19,295 nt of DNA from Deltaproteobacteria bacterium (lineage in GTDB: Bacteria > Desulfobacterota > Desulfobacteria > Desulfobacterales > JAABPS01). The position numbers and the translations under genes are program-made. Shown here piece after piece: positions 15,410-19,295 of this stretch. The notes under the pieces are model-generated. The model worked only from the letters and a program-made list of their open reading frames with translations, searched no databases and had not been told where the DNA came from. The stretch spans positions 1-19,295 of the forward strand of contig JAFDFT010000011.1 of the NCBI GenBank assembly GCA_019309685.1, written 5' to 3'. Positions within the stretch are counted from its first letter, which is position 1; every line of letters starts with the position of its first letter.

Positions 15410-15490
15410 AAGGGCCATTCGGCTATTTATAAAAAAAATAACGTTTTATTAATATAGACCCTTAAAGGATTAATATTTAAGGAGGAAGAT

Positions 15491-16120
15491 TTGTCAAAAT
15501 ATACTGGTTCGGTATGTAGAATATGCAGGCGTGAAAATTTAAAATTGTTTCTTAAAGGGGACAGATGTTATTCTGATAAATGTTCCTTCGACAGAAGAGG
15601 ATATCCGCCAGGCCAACATGGTCAGAGAAGGGGAAGAAAAATATCAGATTATGGAATTCAGCTGCGTGAGAAACAGAAGGTTAAACGTTTGTATGGGCTT
15701 TCTGAAAAACAATTTCGCTTATTCTTTAAAAGAGCTGATCGGCAAAAGGGAGAAACAGGAATCAATCTTCTCGTCCTATTAGAGCGCAGGCTTGATAATG
15801 TTGTCTACCGTTTAGGTTTTACGAACTGCCGTTCTCAGGGACGCCATTTCGTAAGACATAATCATTTTCTTGTAAATGGCAAAAAGACAAATATTCCATC
15901 TTATATGATAAAAGTTGGTGATACCATAGAAGTTAGAGAAAAAAGCAAAAAGGTTCAAGCCATAAGTGATTCACTTGAGGCTATTGAGCGCAGAGGTGTA
16001 CCCCAGTGGCTTGAATTGGGTAAAGGGGAGTTTAAGGGCCAAATTAAGGGATTCCCTGTTCGTGATGACCTTACCATGCCGATGCAGGAACAACTGATTG
16101 TCGAACTTTATTCCAAGTAA
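15491..16120 (+). CDS. rpsD: 30S ribosomal protein S4 (zinc-binding form)
   Basis: S4 nucleates 30S body assembly and in enterics represses the alpha operon and acts as an antiterminator. The 209 residues include a Cys9, Cys12, Cys26, Cys31 cluster in the N-terminal domain (CRICRRE and CYSDKCSFDRRG), the C+ variant, then GLSEKQFRLFFKRA and the S4 RNA-binding domain with RLDNVVYRLGFTNCRSQGR and HNHFLVNGKKTNIPSY. The TTG start is five bases after AAGGAGG. Gaps of 81 and 98 bases lie before and after it. Confidence 0.96.
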   Translation: MSKYTGSVCRICRRENLKLFLKGDRCYSDKCSFDRRGYPPGQHGQRRGRKISDYGIQLREKQKVKRLYGLSEKQFRLFFKRADRQKGETGINLLVLLERRLDNVVYRLGFTNCRSQGRHFVRHNHFLVNGKKTNIPSYMIKVGDTIEVREKSKKVQAISDSLEAIERRGVPQWLELGKGEFKGQIKGFPVRDDLTMPMQEQLIVELYSK

Positions 16121-16218
16121 AATTAGCGCCATTGGCTGATTTAATGCTACTGCCGACATCTTTTAATTAAAAACCGAATTATATATTTTTATAAAATAAA
16201 ATCTTTGGAGATATGAAT

Positions 16219-17238
16219 ATGTCATCAAATGAACTTATGTACATGAACTGGAGAGAGATGATAAAACCAGAAAAAGTTCAAGTAACCAGTCAAGCTGGTT
16301 ATGGAAAGTTCGTTTGTGAACCCCTTGAGAGAGGATTTGGGATAACCATGGGGAATTCATTAAGACGGATTATCCTTTCTTCATTATACGGCGCCGCCAT
16401 TGTGTCGGTAAAGTTCGATTCAGTGATGCATGAATTCAGCGTTATTAAAGGGGTGTATGAAGATGTATCTGAAATCATACTAAACCTTAAAGAAGTACGG
16501 TTAAGACTTGCAGATACTGAGCCTAGAACCATAAAAATCGATGCAAAGGGGCCAGGGAAAGTAACATCCAATGATATCATAAGTGGTGATGGAAAATGTG
16601 AAATATTGAATCCTGACCTGCTTATCGCAACACTTTCAGAAAAAACAGAGTTAAAAATGACAATGAATGTACAAGTCGGGAAAGGGTATTCTTTAGCCGA
16701 GGAAAATAAGGAAGAAGATGCTCCTATTGGAACGATACCTATTGATTCTGTATTTTCTCCAATCCGGCGGGTAAATTATGTTGTCGGAAATGCAAGAGTG
16801 GGACAACGTACTGATTACGATAAACTTACATTGGAAGTCTGGACAGATAACAGTGTACTTCCAGAGGACGCGGTTGCATACGCTGCAAAGATCTTGAAAG
16901 AGCAGATGAATCCGTTTATAAATTTTGATGAGGAACTCGAACCTGAGCCTATTAAAATGACGGACGAAACTGAGAAGCCTCAATTTAATGATAATTTAAA
17001 TAGAAGTGTTGAAGAGCTTGAGCTTTCTGTAAGAAGTGCAAATTGTTTAAAAAATGCTGATATACTTAAAATATTTCAACTGGTAAGTAAAACCGAAGCT
17101 GAGATGCTAAGAACTAAGAATTTCGGGAGAAAATCATTAAACGAGATAAAAGAAGTGTTAAGCGAAATGGGGCTTTCACTTGGAATGAAGCTTGACGGTT
17201 TTACGCCTTCCGAAGAAGAGAATGTGGAAGGAGAATAG
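16219..17238 (+). CDS. rpoA: DNA-directed RNA polymerase subunit alpha
   Basis: The alpha subunit dimerises to scaffold beta and beta', and its C-terminal domain contacts UP elements and activators. From the ATG at 16219 it has 339 residues; an earlier ATG at 16213 is only two bases from the GGAG site and so less likely. The N-terminal domain has RGFGITMGNSLRRIILSSLYG and the dimer-core GAAIVSVKF; the C-terminal domain starts near LNRSVEELELSVRSANCLKN, keeping the DNA-contacting Arg and Asn of the VRSANCLK motif, with KNFGRKSLNEIKE and MGLSLGMKL behind it. The acidic linker EELEPEPIKMTDETEK separates the domains. Confidence 0.96.
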   Translation: MSSNELMYMNWREMIKPEKVQVTSQAGYGKFVCEPLERGFGITMGNSLRRIILSSLYGAAIVSVKFDSVMHEFSVIKGVYEDVSEIILNLKEVRLRLADTEPRTIKIDAKGPGKVTSNDIISGDGKCEILNPDLLIATLSEKTELKMTMNVQVGKGYSLAEENKEEDAPIGTIPIDSVFSPIRRVNYVVGNARVGQRTDYDKLTLEVWTDNSVLPEDAVAYAAKILKEQMNPFINFDEELEPEPIKMTDETEKPQFNDNLNRSVEELELSVRSANCLKNADILKIFQLVSKTEAEMLRTKNFGRKSLNEIKEVLSEMGLSLGMKLDGFTPSEEENVEGE

Positions 17239-17246
17239 ATAAGGCT

Positions 17247-17903
17247 ATGAGACATCGCAAAGCTAGTATAAAATTTAATAGAACAAGTAGTCACAGAGAT
17301 GCCATGTTTAGGAACATGGTCACATCTTTATTTAAATATAAACGAATTCGCACCACTGACGTCAAAGCAAAAGTGTTAAGCCGTTGGGCAGATCATTTGA
17401 TAACGTTAGCGAAAAAGGGAGATTTACATTCAAGACGTCAGGCACTCTCAATTGTTAGAGAAAAAAAGGTCGTTCATCAATTGTTTGAAGAAGCAAACGA
17501 TCAATATGGCGAAAGACCAGGAGGGCATACAAGAATTATTAAGGTTGGACATCGCGCAGGTGATGCCGCTCTACTATCGATAATCGAGCTGATACGAAAA
17601 ACAAAGAAAGATGAGAAGGAACCAAAAAAGAAAAAGACAGAAACTGATAAAAAAGAAGAGATAATAGAAAAAGAAGGCAAAAAAACACCTGCAGATAAAG
17701 AGAAAGAAACTTCTGCAAAAAAGAAAAAGGTTGTTGAGCCAAAGAAGAAAGCAGCTGCTAAAAAGAAATCATTAACCGAAAAAAAGGGGAAAAAGGTATC
17801 TTCTTCTGAGGAAAAAAAAGACAAGGCTCCGGGAAAAAAGAAAGCGGTTCCAGCCAAGAAAAAAGCAGCTCCAAAAAAAGTAAAAGAAAAGAAAGAGAAG
17901 TAG
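17247..17903 (+). CDS. rplQ: 50S ribosomal protein L17 with a long lysine-rich C-terminal extension
   Basis: L17 binds 23S rRNA near the tunnel exit. The core (residues 1 to about 118) is canonical: MRHRKASIKFNRTSSHRDAM, the TSLFKYKRIRTT segment, VHQLFEEANDQYGERPGGHT and GHRAGDAALLSIIEL. Typical proteins end there at 115-130 residues. This one continues for about 100 more residues of Lys, Glu, Ala and Pro in irregular repeats such as AKKKAA and KKKAVPAKKKAAPKK, like a histone H1 tail. The ORF has no frame break and ends in TAG. The tail is probably disordered and may bind nucleic acid. The gene lies eight bases after rpoA and is the last of the block. Confidence 0.95.
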   Translation: MRHRKASIKFNRTSSHRDAMFRNMVTSLFKYKRIRTTDVKAKVLSRWADHLITLAKKGDLHSRRQALSIVREKKVVHQLFEEANDQYGERPGGHTRIIKVGHRAGDAALLSIIELIRKTKKDEKEPKKKKTETDKKEEIIEKEGKKTPADKEKETSAKKKKVVEPKKKAAAKKKSLTEKKGKKVSSSEEKKDKAPGKKKAVPAKKKAAPKKVKEKKEK

Positions 17904-17972
17904 ATATTGTTTAATGGGCAATATTATCGCATATTTATAAAACATAAAAATGAAATATTATTTGTAATATTC

Positions 17973-18010
17973 AAAGGCCTTGTTAAAAAACTTGGCCTTT
18001 TTTGTTTTTT
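17973..18010 (+). terminator. Rho-independent terminator after rplQ
   Basis: AAAGGCC (17973-17979) pairs with GGCCTTT (17994-18000). The 14-base loop can pair further as GTT/AAC across a small T/T mismatch. A T-rich run interrupted by one G follows to 18010. It lies about 70 bases after the rplQ stop and before an unrelated gene, so it should end the ribosomal transcript. Confidence 0.85.
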
Positions 18011-18069
18011 AAAATCTAGATATTATTTGACGACGTAATAGAGGGCATTAAATGGATTTGAGGTAAGCT

Positions 18070-19089
18070 ATGGATATAAAGTATAAAAGAGTGCTTATTA
18101 CCGGTGCTGCAGGGTTTATCGGCTTTCATCTATCACGACGGTTATTAAATGATGGATATCATGTTGCAGGGATTGACAATATGAATCCTTATTATGAGAT
18201 AAAGCTTAAAGAATCACGTCTTGAAACATTAAACGAATTTAAGGACTTTTATTTTTCTGAAACTGATATATCTGATAAAAATCGGATGAAAGATATTTTT
18301 GATAAAAATCAATTCGATGTTGTGGTCAATCTTGCAGCTCAAGCTGGGGTTCGTTATTCAATTGAAAATCCAAATGCATATGTTGATTCTAATCTGGTTG
18401 GGTTTATGAATATGCTTGAGAATTGCAGGTACTCGAAAATAAAACATCTTGTTTTTGCTTCATCGAGCTCTGTTTATGGAGCGAATACAAAAATGCCATT
18501 TTCAGTGCATCATAATGTCGATCATCCCGTTTCTCTTTATGCTGCTACAAAAAAAGCTAATGAACTTATGGCCCATACCTACAGCCATCTATATGATTTA
18601 CCGTGTACAGGGTTAAGGTTTTTTACAGTATATGGCCCATGGGGGCGCCCGGATATGGCGCTTTTTCTTTTTACCAAAGCAATCTTTGAAGGTAAACCCA
18701 TTAAGGTATTTAATCATGGGAAGATGAAAAGAGATTTCACCTACATCGATGATATTGTAGAGGGGGTTGTAAGGGTAATGGGAAAAGTGCCGGAACCAAA
18801 CCTGAATTGGGATGGGAATGATCCCGATCCTGGAACTTCATACAAAAAGTATAAGATTTACAATATCGGTAATAACAACCCGGTAGAACTTACGCATTTT
18901 ATCGAGGTTCTTGAAAGTGTCATCGGTAAAAAGGCCAAAAAAGAGTATCTTGATCTTCAACCGGGTGATGTGGTTGCCACGTATGCGGATATTGATGATT
19001 TGACAAAAGATGTTGAGTTTAAACCGAACACATCAATAGAGACAGGCATCAAAAAATTTGTTTCATGGTATAAGGATTATTATAGGTAA
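18070..19089 (+). CDS. NAD-dependent epimerase/dehydratase, probably UDP-glucuronate 4-epimerase
   Basis: This is an extended short-chain dehydrogenase of 339 residues. It most resembles the CapI/LpsL group, which interconverts UDP-glucuronate and UDP-galacturonate for capsule or lipopolysaccharide. The Rossmann motif TGAAGFIG (residues 11-18) binds NAD, with Asp36 after the second strand. SSSSVYG (131-137) and Tyr157-xxx-Lys161 in SLYAATKKANELM supply the catalytic residues. FFTVYGPWGRPDMALF (185-200), RDFTYIDDIVEGVVR and the C-terminal KPNTSIETGIKKFVSWYKDYY are characteristic. The start at 18070 has GAGG six bases upstream. It lies beyond the terminator, so it is a separate transcription unit. 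Substrate choice is inferred from family resemblance; other sugar-nucleotide epimerases are possible. Confidence 0.85.
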   Translation: MDIKYKRVLITGAAGFIGFHLSRRLLNDGYHVAGIDNMNPYYEIKLKESRLETLNEFKDFYFSETDISDKNRMKDIFDKNQFDVVVNLAAQAGVRYSIENPNAYVDSNLVGFMNMLENCRYSKIKHLVFASSSSVYGANTKMPFSVHHNVDHPVSLYAATKKANELMAHTYSHLYDLPCTGLRFFTVYGPWGRPDMALFLFTKAIFEGKPIKVFNHGKMKRDFTYIDDIVEGVVRVMGKVPEPNLNWDGNDPDPGTSYKKYKIYNIGNNNPVELTHFIEVLESVIGKKAKKEYLDLQPGDVVATYADIDDLTKDVEFKPNTSIETGIKKFVSWYKDYYR

Positions 19090-19295
19090 ACTAAAGGGTC
19101 ACCTTCAAAAAAGTTGATGATTATAAATGAATTCCAGTGGGAAAGAGTTATGCTCCAATTGAAGTATGAGCCCTTTGCATAACGGTACTTTTTGTCCGAT
19201 TTCTGCATCAGGCTCAAATTTTAATCCTCAAAATACTCTATGTATTACTGCGGTTAATCCGCCAAAGTTTGGTGGCAGATTAAAATTATCGCTTT
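19090..19295. other. Non-coding right-hand end
   Basis: These 206 bases hold no supportable gene on either strand. The only structure is an imperfect hairpin near the edge. The mix of short inverted motifs and lack of codon pattern resembles an intergenic or dispersed-repeat fragment, but this cannot be shown from one copy. Confidence 0.4.
19254..19283. repeat. Imperfect inverted repeat near the right edge
   Basis: TTAATC-C-GCCA (19254-19264) pairs with TGGC-A-GATTAA (19273-19283) with one C/A mismatch and an eight-base loop. A T-run is lacking, so a terminator is not well supported; it may be part of a repeat element or of a gene's flank beyond the window. Confidence 0.45.

Noticed and set aside
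17501..17857. Minus-strand frame of 118 codons rich in Phe and Ser opposite the L17 tail
   Set aside because: It is the antisense of a lysine-rich coding region; AAA and AAG codons read as Phe and Leu on the other strand.
18027..18055. TTGACG as a promoter for the epimerase gene
   Set aside because: Only the -35 resembles consensus; the -10 candidates (TAAATG, AAATGG) are too weak to list as a feature, although a promoter after the terminator is expected.

Overview
The window carries a bacterial translation-gene locus from a moderately AT-rich genome, most likely a Gram-negative member of the Desulfobacterota (Desulfobacterales type). The evidence is the lipoprotein lytic transglycosylase, the family resemblance of the ribosomal proteins (for example L3 beginning MCRGILGKKMGM), the cysteine-bearing forms of S4, S14, L24 and L36, and the Thr-Tyr-Gly-Thr-tuf tRNA order typical of proteobacteria. 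The lineage is inferred from remembered family resemblance, not from a search.

Layout. Positions 1-1197 (minus strand) hold an MltD-like lytic transglycosylase whose frame is interrupted by an amber codon at 331-333 and runs off the left edge. An AT-rich gene-free stretch (1198-1735) follows, then four tRNA genes (Thr-UGU, Tyr-GUA, Gly-UCC, Thr-GGU; 1736-2262) and tuf (2341-3566). From 3567 to 17903 the S10, spc and alpha ribosomal operons lie head to tail on the plus strand: rpsJ-rplCDWB-rpsS-rplV-rpsC-rplP-rpmC-rpsQ, then rplNXE-rpsN-rpsH-rplFR-rpsE-rpmD-rplO-secY, then infA-rpmJ-rpsMKD-rpoA-rplQ. A clear intrinsic terminator (17973-18010) closes the block. A UDP-glucuronate epimerase-like sugar nucleotide gene (18070-19089) and about 200 bases of non-coding sequence finish the window.

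Most of the window is textbook, but the tuf segment is not. tuf carries a perfect 32-bp tandem duplication (2498-2561) that shifts the frame; removing one copy restores a complete 397-residue EF-Tu. Immediately after the tuf stop codon, S10 homology begins at about its fifteenth residue, so rpsJ has lost its start codon, its ribosome binding site, its first 14 or so codons and any S10 leader. The tuf stop is the only thing separating the two reading frames. Either a rearrangement has joined a tRNA-tufB segment to the S10 operon, or this is an assembly mis-join at a multicopy gene. Both readings are testable.

The genes work together in making the ribosome (23 intact ribosomal protein genes of both subunits plus truncated S10), initiating translation (IF1), delivering aminoacyl-tRNA (EF-Tu and tRNAs), transcribing (RNA polymerase alpha) and exporting protein (SecY). 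I found no phage, CRISPR, insertion sequence or novel defence system.
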